A stretch of DNA of 64,000 bases from CAYZED01 sp964477445 (GTDB lineage: Bacteria > Bacillota > Clostridia > Lutisporales > Lutisporaceae). Positions 41,353 through 50,629 of this stretch are shown one piece after another (the stretch's first letter is position 1; each line of letters begins with the position of its first letter). The notes beneath the pieces are model-generated. The model did not search any database and was not told the origin of the DNA. It saw nothing but the letters and a program-made list of their open reading frames with translations. A program made the position numbers and the translations under genes. The stretch covers positions 7,090 to 71,089 of the forward strand of contig CAYZED010000013.1 of assembly GCA_964477445.1 (NCBI GenBank). Reading direction: 5' to 3'.

Positions 41353-42659
41353 GAATATTTATATCCAACGAGTATTTTTTGCATTTTTGGCAAAAATCTA
41401 ATCGCTAAAGCTATCAAAATACCCATTGGTGCCATAAATCCCGGAAATTCAATTATTAGAAAACAAATAAGTCCGCAAAAAAATCCAACTAACGAACCTG
41501 AAATTCTAATCCATTGAAGGTCTGCACCCGCAACTTCATTTATTTTTTTCGTCAAATCTTTATCGCTAAGCCTATTTAGTATTAAGCCCACTAATTCTAT
41601 CACAGTATCGTATTCAATTTCAAGAAGACTGCTCAAGAAATGTTTTATTTCTTTTTCAAAATTAGGCATTTCGTTAATAATGTACATTTTGCTTCTATCA
41701 AATATACTGTTCTCATCTGCTATCTTTGCAATTTCATCTGCCCTTTCAGATAGTGTTGCTAAAAGTGATAAAGTTATACTTTCAAAATCGATTTTATCAA
41801 TCTCTTTCATTTTAAATTTATATAACTCTTTGGAAACTTGTTTTGATTCTAGCCCTGTAATAACTGATGTTATTACTTTCTCTAGCACCTCATCTCTCTC
41901 ACTTCGACTCTCAATGTTAGATAGCTTTTTCAACTGAACTATTAAACTCTCTATTATTTCTTTAGACATATCTTCATAATTAATAATATTTGTTTTCTCT
42001 CCTATGAAAAGCGCCAATTTTGATATGGAACTCTCATCTTTTTTCTGTTTTGAACCTTCAATTATCAGTCTGTTTAAAAAAACATTAAACTCTTTACTAG
42101 CAACTTTCTGTATTAAAAAATTACTTAGATTTATAAGATATGGATCTATTGTGTCTCGTGTAGTTTTTGTTTGTAGTAAAGGATATATCTTTTGGAAATC
42201 AAGTCTTTTAAGTGCGTTTTTTATTGGCGTATTTGTGTAGTTAGCAATTTGCGAAGCATTATTTTTTAAATTCTCTTTAAGATAGTGCTCAAAAAATAAT
42301 TTGAATACATTCTCGTTTAAAAAAACTTCCATTACATCTATTTTTTCAATTTCAACAGATATAGATTGTTTTGTTAACACCTTTTCCTTTATCGCATTCA
42401 TTATTGATTCAATAATTTCAAGACGCTTCTTAGGAATAATTCCAGTAGAATTGAACCAAAGTATTTTTTTGTTAATTGCAGTAATTGCAATGTAATCAGC
42501 CACAGAAGCAACTAAAACAGCCTCCGAAACAAAAATAATTCCCCTCAACATTATTCCATAGTCAAAAAAATATGACATGAAAATGCAAAACATCAAACAT
42601 ACTATCGAGGAAACTAAAATTATATCAGCCAATTTTTTTCTTCTATAATAAAGTGACAT
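41349..42659 (-). CDS. DUF445 membrane protein, copy 1
   Basis: The 436-residue protein has two or three hydrophobic segments near the start (about residues 12-60), a long helical, charged middle, and a C-terminal membrane segment (LVGFFCGLICFLIIEFPGF) preceded by ADLQWIRISGSLVG. This is the layout of DUF445 (YheB-like) proteins, function unknown. It overlaps its upstream paralogue by one base. GGAGGTGAT stands before the ATG. Confidence 0.85.
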   Translation of the reverse strand: MSLYYRRKKLADIILVSSIVCLMFCIFMSYFFDYGIMLRGIIFVSEAVLVASVADYIAITAINKKILWFNSTGIIPKKRLEIIESIMNAIKEKVLTKQSISVEIEKIDVMEVFLNENVFKLFFEHYLKENLKNNASQIANYTNTPIKNALKRLDFQKIYPLLQTKTTRDTIDPYLINLSNFLIQKVASKEFNVFLNRLIIEGSKQKKDESSISKLALFIGEKTNIINYEDMSKEIIESLIVQLKKLSNIESRSERDEVLEKVITSVITGLESKQVSKELYKFKMKEIDKIDFESITLSLLATLSERADEIAKIADENSIFDRSKMYIINEMPNFEKEIKHFLSSLLEIEYDTVIELVGLILNRLSDKDLTKKINEVAGADLQWIRISGSLVGFFCGLICFLIIEFPGFMAPMGILIALAIRFLPKMQKILVGYKYS

Positions 42660-44014
42660 TATCGTATCACCTCCAAATATATTCTTATTATTGTTACAAA
42701 TACACCAATGATTGTTCCAAAAAGCATTCCGTTTAGTCTAATGTATTGAAGTTCTGCTGCAGTGTTGTCCCGAAGATAATAGAAGAGTTCTTTCTCGCTC
42801 ATTGATGTCAAATTAATCTCTACCAGTTGTCTGATTTTCTCTTTGTAATCGTTTGCATATCCTACTATCTTATCTATTAAAATAATCTCTATTTTTTCTC
42901 TTAATTCATTATTTGCAGAGACTTCTTCAATGATAAAAGTAATAAATTTTTCAAAAACACCAGAAATCTTTGTTTCTAAATGAAAACTTTCGTCTTTAAA
43001 TACTCCAAATATTTCTTCAAGTTTCGAACTCAATATGTCACTCTCTTTTAAATAACTTATAAATTTCATATCTATACTGCTTTTATAGTCAACGTCCGTT
43101 GCAAATTTTTCGACAGCCTCTAAATAGGATTCTTTCAAAGTTGACATTTCTTTGCTATTCAACTCGGTGTAACTTCTTAGCTTTAACTCTGCGTTTTCTA
43201 TCATCGATTTTTTTAGAATATTTCCTAATTGGTTCGCGATTAGATTTCTTCTTTTCATATCGTTTTTATAATTCTTAATAGCAAAATCAATTCCACTTTC
43301 CATAAGTGAACTTATAGATTTGAGTTTAAAAATACCTGTTAATTCGATAGCACTAGAATTTATTAGCCTTTCGAAATTATCGCTTTCACCCAGTTTATTA
43401 AGGAAACTAATTATATACCCGGATGGCGGGTAATTCTGAAAGTGAATATCCAAGCTATCAACAATAGGTCCAAAAAGTTTTTTTATGTCCATTTTTAATA
43501 AAATTTCCGAAGTGAGCTTCCCTGTAAATTTTGCGAATATTTTTATCAAACCTTCACTATTAATAATTCCATTGGCATTTTTTTCTTCATTCTTTATATG
43601 CGTCAATATTATTTTCACTGGTTTTATTTTAACTAGCGTATCTTCAATGTTTTTTTCGGACATTATCTCTTCAGAAACAAAATCCTTAATTGATTCAATA
43701 AGTCCCATTCTTCTCTCAATAGCAATATCTGTTTTAAATCTTATATGTAGCGGCCTTCCAAAAATTGAGGTTACACCATACCAATCTGAAACTCCTCCAA
43801 TGAGTGCAGCTACCGAAACCCCCTCAAGTGAGATAAAAATAATCTTTATGGACAAAATTGGAATTCCGTTGATCAAAAGTAACTCTTTTAACATAGTAGA
43901 ATTATCAATGAGAAATATAAAATATGCCGAAGTGAAAAAAATTATAGCTGACCAAAACAAAAGTTTATCCGCTAACCCTTTTACTCTATTTTTCAAATAT
44001 TTTTCTCCCTTCAT
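42659..44014 (-). CDS. DUF445 membrane protein, copy 2
   Basis: A 451-residue paralogue with the same layout and the family motif GGVSDWYGVTSIFGRPL near residue 77, which the other copy keeps only partly (ADYIAITAINKK). The end AAELQYIRLNGMLFGTIIGV parallels copy 1. The motif-bearing copy is the upstream gene. The two probably work together in the membrane, but their role is not known. The binding site before the start is weak. Confidence 0.87.
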   Translation of the reverse strand: MKGEKYLKNRVKGLADKLLFWSAIIFFTSAYFIFLIDNSTMLKELLLINGIPILSIKIIFISLEGVSVAALIGGVSDWYGVTSIFGRPLHIRFKTDIAIERRMGLIESIKDFVSEEIMSEKNIEDTLVKIKPVKIILTHIKNEEKNANGIINSEGLIKIFAKFTGKLTSEILLKMDIKKLFGPIVDSLDIHFQNYPPSGYIISFLNKLGESDNFERLINSSAIELTGIFKLKSISSLMESGIDFAIKNYKNDMKRRNLIANQLGNILKKSMIENAELKLRSYTELNSKEMSTLKESYLEAVEKFATDVDYKSSIDMKFISYLKESDILSSKLEEIFGVFKDESFHLETKISGVFEKFITFIIEEVSANNELREKIEIILIDKIVGYANDYKEKIRQLVEINLTSMSEKELFYYLRDNTAAELQYIRLNGMLFGTIIGVFVTIIRIYLEVIR

Positions 44015-44085
44015 ATTAATTTTTCAACTTATTGCTATAATAGTTTAAAAATCTTTTTAGATTCAATCATATTATTTTATACGAA

Positions 44086-44101
44086 ACATTTTTGCAAATG
44101 T
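44086..44101 (+). promoter_or_regulatory. Palindrome upstream of the monooxygenase gene
   Basis: ACATTT-TTGC-AAATGT is a perfect palindrome just before a TATAAT-like box (44102-44107). It could be an operator; no regulator gene is adjacent. Confidence 0.4.
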
Positions 44102-44147
44102 TATAATTATATTATGACATAATTATTATTGATGGAGGTGCATTAAA

Positions 44148-44456
44148 ATGATAGCTACTACAGTATCTATAAAAGTGAAAAAAGACTGCATCAATGAATT
44201 TATTGCAGCTACAGTAAAAAACCATCTTGCTACTGTTAAAGAACCAGGTAATATACGATTTGATTTTTTACAGTCACATGCTGATGATTCAAACTTTATT
44301 CTCTATGAGGTATTTGATTCAAAAGAAGCGATCGAATTACATAAACTGACCGCGCATTATCTTGAATGGAAGGAAATGGTAGCGGACTATATGGAGATAC
44401 CACGCGTTGGAACTCCTCATAGAGTCATTGCACCTATTGGTAAAGAACTATGGTAA
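44148..44456 (+). CDS. Antibiotic-biosynthesis-monooxygenase-fold protein
   Basis: A 102-residue dimeric alpha-beta barrel protein of the ABM/YgiN type: IKVKKDCINEFIAATVKNHL, then NIRFDFLQSHADDSNFILYE and LHKLTAHYLEWKEMVADYM. Members include quinol monooxygenases and the autoinducer-2 processing enzyme LsrG. The gene overlaps the following alcohol dehydrogenase by seven bases, so the two are co-expressed and probably act on related small carbonyl compounds. Confidence 0.85.
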   Translation: MIATTVSIKVKKDCINEFIAATVKNHLATVKEPGNIRFDFLQSHADDSNFILYEVFDSKEAIELHKLTAHYLEWKEMVADYMEIPRVGTPHRVIAPIGKELW

Positions 44457-45634
44457 GTAAAGCATTTTCCCTCACAAAAACACCAACAATCCATTTTGGA
44501 GTCGAAAAATTCAATAGTCTTGCGATGCTCATAACAAAATTTGGGGATAAGCCACTCCTCGTAATTAGCAATTCCTTCAAATCATCTGAATTCTATGAAG
44601 AGTTGATTTACAATCTTGAAGTTTCTAATATTGATTTCAGGGAAATTCTAAGCAAGGGTGAACCTACTCCTGAATTTATTGATAGCATAAAAGAATTATT
44701 TAAAAATGAATTAACCCCATTTACAGTTATAGTTTCAATAGGCGGTGGTAGTGTTATAGATGCTGGAAAAGCCATATCTGCTACATTGTTAGAAAACGGA
44801 AGCGTAAAAGACTATCTTGAAGATATGGAAACCCGAACTCATTCTGGTCATAAAATCCCATTTATAGCAGTACCCACTACTTCTGGTACAGGTTCTGAAG
44901 CAACCAAAAATGCTGTTATTAGTGAAGTTGGCCCGGGTGGTTATAAAAAATCCTTAAGACACGAAAATTTTGTTCCAGATATAGCTTTGGTTGATCCAAG
45001 ACTTATGGCATCTTGTCCAAATGCAGTTACTGTTGCTTGCGGACTTGATACACTCACTCAATTAATCGAAGGCTATGTTTCTACTGAATCAAACTCACTA
45101 ACGGATTCTCTCGCTATTAGCGGAATACAGCATTTTGCAAAGAGTTTTAGTTTGTTAATAAATAATAAAAATGAAGATTTAACAGCTCGTACTAATCTAG
45201 CATATGCATCCCTTTTGTCTGGTATAGTACTAGCAAATGCTGGGCTTGGAACAATCCATGGCTTTTCTTCATCTATCGGAGGTTTCTTTAAAATCCCTCA
45301 TGGTGTTATTTGTGGCTTGTTATTAAGTGATGTTACCGAAGTGTCAATTAAAGGTCTCTTTCAGGCTGAAAAAGAAAATATTCACTATATTAAAAAATAT
45401 GCCAACATTGGAAAAATTCTATCTGGTGATAAATCCCTTACTGATAAAGAAGCTTGCCATAAACTTATTAATTCGTTAAAAGAGCTATTGGCGATTTCTA
45501 ACTTTTCAAGTCTCAGCAAATATGGTGTAACTATTAAAGATATTGACAAAATTGTTTCTGAAACATCTAATAAAAACAATCCTTATAAATTAAACAGCGG
45601 AGAACTAAAAGAAATTCTCCGCTCGTCGTTATAA
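44450..45634 (+). CDS. Iron-containing alcohol dehydrogenase family protein
   Basis: 394 residues with the group III pattern: NAD-binding SIGGGSVIDAGKAISA near residue 98, VPTTSGTGSEATKNAV near 145, and the metal region GLGTIHGFSSSIGGFFKIPHG near 265 with two His ligands. The Asp ligand lies in CGLDTLTQLIEGYVS; the position of the first His in the usual DALTHAIE is Gln here, as in some subfamilies. It interconverts alcohols and aldehydes or ketones; the substrate is unknown. A GCGGAGAA/TTCTCCGC stem overlaps the 3' end. Confidence 0.9.
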   Translation: MVSKAFSLTKTPTIHFGVEKFNSLAMLITKFGDKPLLVISNSFKSSEFYEELIYNLEVSNIDFREILSKGEPTPEFIDSIKELFKNELTPFTVIVSIGGGSVIDAGKAISATLLENGSVKDYLEDMETRTHSGHKIPFIAVPTTSGTGSEATKNAVISEVGPGGYKKSLRHENFVPDIALVDPRLMASCPNAVTVACGLDTLTQLIEGYVSTESNSLTDSLAISGIQHFAKSFSLLINNKNEDLTARTNLAYASLLSGIVLANAGLGTIHGFSSSIGGFFKIPHGVICGLLLSDVTEVSIKGLFQAEKENIHYIKKYANIGKILSGDKSLTDKEACHKLINSLKELLAISNFSSLSKYGVTIKDIDKIVSETSNKNNPYKLNSGELKEILRSSL

Positions 45635-45659
45635 TCAATGACAATGTTTACCATATGTT

Positions 45660-48095
45660 CTATGGCGAAGGTGTCGGTGTTTCTGAAGGTGCTGGTACCG
45701 GTGTCGGAGAAGGAATAACTGAAGGTGTCGGAGAACCTGTTGGTAACGGCGTTGATTCCGCTGAAGATGTAGGTGATGGCGTTGATTCCGGCGTTGGTGT
45801 TGATTCCGGCGTTGGTGTTGATTCCGGCGTAGGCGTAGGTGTAGGCGTTGGAGTCGGATATCCTGAGCCTTCATCCCTAAATATAGGGATTTCATACTGT
45901 AAATAAACAGGTCCCATTTCATCCAGAATAGCTTTTATTCTGGATGTTTGTTTTTTTGCCCAGCCAACATCAGTCGCATATTGATGATACGATAAATTAT
46001 TTTCTACAGCATAGAGATCCCACTTCATTTTATATAATGTGTTTTGAACATAACAACCAGAATATTTAGTAGAGTTTATATAACCATTTGAAATAAATTG
46101 AGCACCGCCAATTATTGCTTTATCAACAGTATCCCATGCGTTATTCCCAGCAAGTACTCCTGCTTGATCTTCTGCCTTATAGCTTGTATATGAAATGCCA
46201 CCAGTATATGCCATTGAAGAACCAAAATCATTTGGATCTTCATCATAGGCTCCTACACCGTACATATTATATACTTTTTTTGAAACAGTGACAGGAACAG
46301 TCATGTACGTTCCGTTAGAATTCTTTGTTCGAAGCTGAATTTTAGTTACTTTTATTCCATTTGCGAGTGCTGACTTACCATTCCCTGTCTCAAGGAGCGC
46401 ATGAGAGACCAAGTAGATTGGATTAATATTATTAACCTTACCAGCTTTGAGAAAGACCTGACCTTTTCCTTCAAGTATTCCTTTCCCTAATAAAACTTTA
46501 TCTAGTTGTTCTGCAGTAATTCCATCAAAATAGTTTAGTTTCATAAAAACATATTTATATTCAGGATGATCAATATCATTAATATAGTTATTTACATCCA
46601 TAAAAATCTTTATTTCTTCAATTCTTGCTGCTGCTGAGAAATTTACTGAATTTACATTTTTCCCTTTTGCTTTCTCAAGATTCGTATAATAAGAAAGTGG
46701 AAAATCCATAAAGACATAGTTCACTCCATCTGCCTCAACAATCTTCTCATATATTATTTCATCTCCATCTTGGGCTTCCATTACAATCTTAATCTTGTGA
46801 ATCGTCACGCCCCATGCAGATGCATCCACAGTAGCCTTAAATCCTCCATTTTCACTGCCCGGATATTCTGGATATTTCTTGGCTGCAGTAGCATTGGGCA
46901 AATTTTGATCAATAGTTGAAAACTGTACATCATTTACATAAAGTCTAAACTCTTTTATCGCTGATGCATGGACCCCATAACCCTCGACTGTAATGAACTG
47001 TCCTAAGTTATTATTGAAATATATTGGGTTACCGACCACTAACTTTGGCTCAGGTTTTGTAACTTTAAAATTAATCACTTTATTTAATTCGAGGGAGTTA
47101 TCTGGAGAATAAAAAGAGAATTCCAGCTTATGCTCACCCGCTCTAATCTGATTAATATCTAAGTTTAGTTGAAAACCGCTCTTTTCAATATTGGAATAAT
47201 CCAAATACCTTTCAGCTATCTCATCTGTATCTAAATCCGTAATTATTTCTGTTCGATCAATTCCATCTAAGTTTACTTTTAATATTCCATTTCCTTCAGG
47301 TCTGATAAACCAACCACTAATATTAACATCCTTATTCTTTGAAACAAATCCTTCTGTTATACCATTTATTTCGCTGTAAGGTTTTCTAACCTGAAAATAT
47401 ACTTTAGAAGTATAAGTTTTAGTACTGTTATCATTAGCATAAATTTTAACCATAATGTTATGAAGACCTGTTTTATATTTCGAGTAGTCTATCTTCAATT
47501 TGTAAACAAAACCTGCATTCATAGATTTAGGATAATTATCATATTCACTAGCTATTTCTGGTGTTTCTATCCCTATCGTAGCAAGACCAACAGTTTTATA
47601 CATATTATCTACGTAAATGCTTACCTGTTTAATACCTTTTGCATTAACCGCCCATCCAGATATTGTTATATCTTTCGTATAAACAGCTTGTTCTTTCAAA
47701 GTAGTCAAATCAGAAACTAAATATCTAGAATATCTAAATGCCCTAGAAATTGTTATACTTTTTCCTGTTGTGAGTTTTGAATAAAGTTTTAATTCATGAT
47801 TTCCAGGTGTGTATTTTTCAATGTTCAAATTATAAGAAAATGTTCCTTTTGTATCTGTAATAATCGAAGCAATAAGCTTTTTATCCAAATAGACTCCAAT
47901 CTTTTGAGCGGATTTTACAGAAGTAATGTTACCAGCCAAGTTGAAATCCCTGTTTTTTTCAGAGTTGTTTATTAACGACAATTTAAAATATGGCGTAGGA
48001 CTTTCCGCAAAAACAACTAGAGTTGTATTCGAAAAGAATAAAACTCCAAAAATTAGTAAAATTATTATTTTAAAGAAACTTTTATTTAGATGCAT
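45660..48095 (-). CDS. Secreted glucosaminidase with Ig-like repeats and PT-rich tail
   Basis: 811 residues. A signal peptide (FFKIIILLIFGVLFFSNTTL) ends near residue 30. Four related Ig-like segments follow (about residues 50-115, 150-235, 260-350 and 370-450), each with an 'isGw' strand and a 'G.H.' turn. A catalytic glucosaminidase (GH73-like) domain at about 535-725 has the Glu in YLVSHALLETGNGKSALANG and NMYGVGAYDEDP. The last 65 residues are a Pro/Thr/Glu/Ser tail with PTPEST repeats. It would cut N-acetylglucosamine links in peptidoglycan. The repeat tail may span the wall. It is inserted between truA and rplM, which are neighbours in many Firmicutes. Confidence 0.88.
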   Translation of the reverse strand: MHLNKSFFKIIILLIFGVLFFSNTTLVVFAESPTPYFKLSLINNSEKNRDFNLAGNITSVKSAQKIGVYLDKKLIASIITDTKGTFSYNLNIEKYTPGNHELKLYSKLTTGKSITISRAFRYSRYLVSDLTTLKEQAVYTKDITISGWAVNAKGIKQVSIYVDNMYKTVGLATIGIETPEIASEYDNYPKSMNAGFVYKLKIDYSKYKTGLHNIMVKIYANDNSTKTYTSKVYFQVRKPYSEINGITEGFVSKNKDVNISGWFIRPEGNGILKVNLDGIDRTEIITDLDTDEIAERYLDYSNIEKSGFQLNLDINQIRAGEHKLEFSFYSPDNSLELNKVINFKVTKPEPKLVVGNPIYFNNNLGQFITVEGYGVHASAIKEFRLYVNDVQFSTIDQNLPNATAAKKYPEYPGSENGGFKATVDASAWGVTIHKIKIVMEAQDGDEIIYEKIVEADGVNYVFMDFPLSYYTNLEKAKGKNVNSVNFSAAARIEEIKIFMDVNNYINDIDHPEYKYVFMKLNYFDGITAEQLDKVLLGKGILEGKGQVFLKAGKVNNINPIYLVSHALLETGNGKSALANGIKVTKIQLRTKNSNGTYMTVPVTVSKKVYNMYGVGAYDEDPNDFGSSMAYTGGISYTSYKAEDQAGVLAGNNAWDTVDKAIIGGAQFISNGYINSTKYSGCYVQNTLYKMKWDLYAVENNLSYHQYATDVGWAKKQTSRIKAILDEMGPVYLQYEIPIFRDEGSGYPTPTPTPTPTPESTPTPESTPTPESTPSPTSSAESTPLPTGSPTPSVIPSPTPVPAPSETPTPSP
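45663..45860 (-). repeat. Coding repeat for the Pro-Thr-Glu-Ser tail
   Basis: Six-base (ProThr) and 18-base (ThrProGluSerThrPro-type) units repeat in frame at the 3' end of the glucosaminidase gene. Copy changes would alter tail length only. Confidence 0.8.
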
Positions 48096-48108
48096 TTTTC
48101 CCCCTTTT

Positions 48109-48939
48109 TCAGTAATAAACTTCCATCAAAAACAGTCCGTGAGCAGGAGCGGTTACACCGCCAAGCCTTCTGTTTTTTTCATCAAGCATTTTTGATATTG
48201 TTTCCATACTTAATTTGCCTACTCCATATCTGACAAGGGTACCAGTAATTATCCTAACCATATTATAGAGAAATCCATTACCTTTAAAATCAATATATAT
48301 ATCAGTGTCATTTGGCGTTGAAATTTCGATTGAGTATATAGTTCTTACTGCATTTTTTATTTTACTTCCAACCGCCATACATCCAGAAAAATCATGCGTT
48401 CCCAAGAATATTTCAGATGCTTTGCGCATTCTATCAATATCTAATTTATCGCAATATTTAATCCACCAAGCATGATGCCTATCAAGCGCAGAAGGATATC
48501 TACTATTTCTAATTTTGTACCTATAATGCTTACCCTTTGCGTCAAATCTAGAGTGAAAATTCATACTAATATCTTCTGATCCGACTACCGAAATATCCCC
48601 TGGCAAGATTTTATTAAGGACTAATGGAAATATTTCTCCAGGAATCTTTGAATTAGTATAAAAATTAGCTGTCATTTTTTCTGCGTGAACGCCTGCGTCA
48701 GTTCTACCTGCTCCATTTACAATCATTTTTTCATTTGTCAATTTAAATAATGCTTTTTCTAATTCCTCTTGAATCGAAGGCCCATTTTGTTGAGATTGCC
48801 ATCCGCAATAATTGGTGCCATCATATTCTACAATCAGTTTTATATTTCTTGAATAAGCAAGAAGTCTCTCAGGATACTTTTTCGGATGTAACTTCTGTTC
48901 ATAAATTTTTTTATATGTTTCTATATGAGAATTTGACAT
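48109..48939 (-). CDS. truA: tRNA pseudouridine synthase A
   Basis: TruA makes pseudouridine at positions 38-40 of tRNA anticodon arms. The sequence shows IKLIVEYDGTNYCGWQSQ, the catalytic Asp in NGAGRTDAGVHA, RFDAKGKHYRYKI, DFSGCMAVGS and FKGNGFLYNMVRIITGTL. The 276 residues include about 30 extra N-terminal residues. It follows ecfT by 15 bases, the common Firmicute order. Confidence 0.97.
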   Translation of the reverse strand: MSNSHIETYKKIYEQKLHPKKYPERLLAYSRNIKLIVEYDGTNYCGWQSQQNGPSIQEELEKALFKLTNEKMIVNGAGRTDAGVHAEKMTANFYTNSKIPGEIFPLVLNKILPGDISVVGSEDISMNFHSRFDAKGKHYRYKIRNSRYPSALDRHHAWWIKYCDKLDIDRMRKASEIFLGTHDFSGCMAVGSKIKNAVRTIYSIEISTPNDTDIYIDFKGNGFLYNMVRIITGTLVRYGVGKLSMETISKMLDEKNRRLGGVTAPAHGLFLMEVYY

Positions 48940-48954
48940 AAGCCCCTCCTGACA

Positions 48955-49755
48955 TTACAAAATTCTTGAAACCACTATAGAAGCAGTAAAAAGCATAAAA
49001 ACAAAAAGTGCAACTATATCAAGTTTTCCAAATTTCAATTGTTTCATTCTTGTTCTGCCATAATCTCCTCTGTAACATCTAGCTTCCATAGCCATTGCTA
49101 GTTCTTCTGCTCTTCTAAATGCACTCACAAAAAGCGGAACAATAATTGGAACCATTGCTTTTGCTCTCTCGATAATATTTCCAGACTCAAAATCTGCTCC
49201 TCTGGCTTTCTGTGCATTCATTATCTTTTCTGTTTCCTCCAGAAGCGTCGGCACAAATCTTAAAGCAATAGTCATCATCATAGCCAGTTCATGTGCTGGT
49301 AGCCCAATTCTTTTAAAAGGAGAGAGCAATTTTTCGATACCATCAGTTAACGCTATAGGAGATGTAGTTAAAGTCATTATGGATGCGCCTGCAATAAGTA
49401 GAATCAGTCTTATTGACATGAAGATGGCTAAATCTGCTCCTTCTTGTGTGATTTTTATGATCCAATACTTAAATATTACTGTATCCCCAGGTGTAACCAA
49501 GAGGTTCAATACAGCTGTAAAAATAATTAAATATATCACTGGTTTAAGGCTTTTCAATAAGAATTTCGCTGATATTTTCCCTAGATATACTACTAGCGCA
49601 ATAAAAGCAACAACTATACTATATGCCAAAAGTTTGTTAATTACAAAAATTACAGTAATAAAACCCATTGTGGCAAGAATCTTTGTTCTAGCATCTAATT
49701 TATGTATGGGAGTATCGGCCGGAATATATTGACCTAATGTTATGTCTTTTAACAT
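48955..49755 (-). CDS. ecfT: ECF transporter transmembrane component EcfT
   Basis: EcfT is the shared membrane scaffold that links the two ATPases to vitamin-binding S components. The 266-residue protein has several hydrophobic segments and the two cytoplasmic coupling motifs with Ala-Arg-Gly: AQKARGADFESG and MAMEARCYRGDYGRT. It follows ecfA2 by four bases. No S component is in this operon, so this is the group II (shared) energising module. Confidence 0.96.
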   Translation of the reverse strand: MLKDITLGQYIPADTPIHKLDARTKILATMGFITVIFVINKLLAYSIVVAFIALVVYLGKISAKFLLKSLKPVIYLIIFTAVLNLLVTPGDTVIFKYWIIKITQEGADLAIFMSIRLILLIAGASIMTLTTSPIALTDGIEKLLSPFKRIGLPAHELAMMMTIALRFVPTLLEETEKIMNAQKARGADFESGNIIERAKAMVPIIVPLFVSAFRRAEELAMAMEARCYRGDYGRTRMKQLKFGKLDIVALFVFMLFTASIVVSRIL

Positions 49756-49759
49756 GTGT

Positions 49760-50608
49760 TTACCTCTTGAACCTTCTAATAAGTTTTTCGCTTGCTTCAG
49801 CCACGCTTAGCGAGTGCAAATCTCCCGCACCATTTTCTTCCAAAATCGATGTTAGTTTGGTTATTTCTGGCACCCCTAAACCAATGCTCTCAAGGTGTTT
49901 TGACTTTCTGAAAACTTCTCTAGGAGACCCTACAATATCTATTTTACCTTTATTCATAACAATTATTCGATCTGCATGATCTGCAATATCTTCCATTCTA
50001 TGTGTTACTAAAAGCACAGCCATCTTTTGTTTAACGTGAAAATTTTGGACTACTTCTAATATATCAGCTCTACCTTTAGGATCTAAGCCCGCTGTAGGCT
50101 CGTCAAGGATTAAATATCGAGGTTCCATGGCAAGTATCCCCGCGATAGCTGCCCTTCTCTTCTGTCCGCCTGAAAGTTCGAAAGGTGATGCCCCTTTAAT
50201 ATTTTCAAAATCTAATCCAACTAATTCGATAGCTCTTTTTACCCTGTTCTCCAAATCCGAACCCTTTATGCCCATATTCTTTGGTCCATAAGCTACATCT
50301 GCATATACAGTCTCCTCAAAAAGTTGATACTCTGGATATTGAAATACCATTCCAACTTTGAATCTAATCTGTTTCATTAAAACGCCTTTAGAATGCAAAA
50401 GTGATCCGTCCACAATAATCTCACCTGAATCGGGCTTTATTAATCCATTTAAGTGTTGCATAAGAGTGGATTTCCCTGAGCCAGTATGGCCAATTATTCC
50501 CACAAACTCACCTGATTCAATATTCATTGAGATATTATCTATTGCCTTATGTTCTAATGATGTTCCTTTATTATAAATGTATGTTAAATTCTTTACTTCA
50601 AGCGACAT
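49760..50608 (-). CDS. ecfA2: ECF transporter ATPase EcfA2
   Basis: ABC ATPase of the ECF module with Walker A IIGHTGSGKSTLMQHL, Q-loop VFQYPEYQLFE, signature FELSGGQKRRAA and Walker B YLILDEPTAGLD. It pairs with EcfA1. The start is taken as ATG 50608 behind AGAGGA; the longer frame would begin at a TTG five codons upstream. The gene order A1-A2-T-truA is standard. Confidence 0.96.
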   Translation of the reverse strand: MSLEVKNLTYIYNKGTSLEHKAIDNISMNIESGEFVGIIGHTGSGKSTLMQHLNGLIKPDSGEIIVDGSLLHSKGVLMKQIRFKVGMVFQYPEYQLFEETVYADVAYGPKNMGIKGSDLENRVKRAIELVGLDFENIKGASPFELSGGQKRRAAIAGILAMEPRYLILDEPTAGLDPKGRADILEVVQNFHVKQKMAVLLVTHRMEDIADHADRIIVMNKGKIDIVGSPREVFRKSKHLESIGLGVPEITKLTSILEENGAGDLHSLSVAEASEKLIRRFKR

Positions 50609-50629
50609 TTTTTCCTCTTTCAAAATATG

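Noticed and set aside
45635..45922. Arg/His/Gln-rich and Gly/Val-rich frames at the end of the glucosaminidase gene
   Set aside because: They are other-frame readings of the PTPEST repeat.
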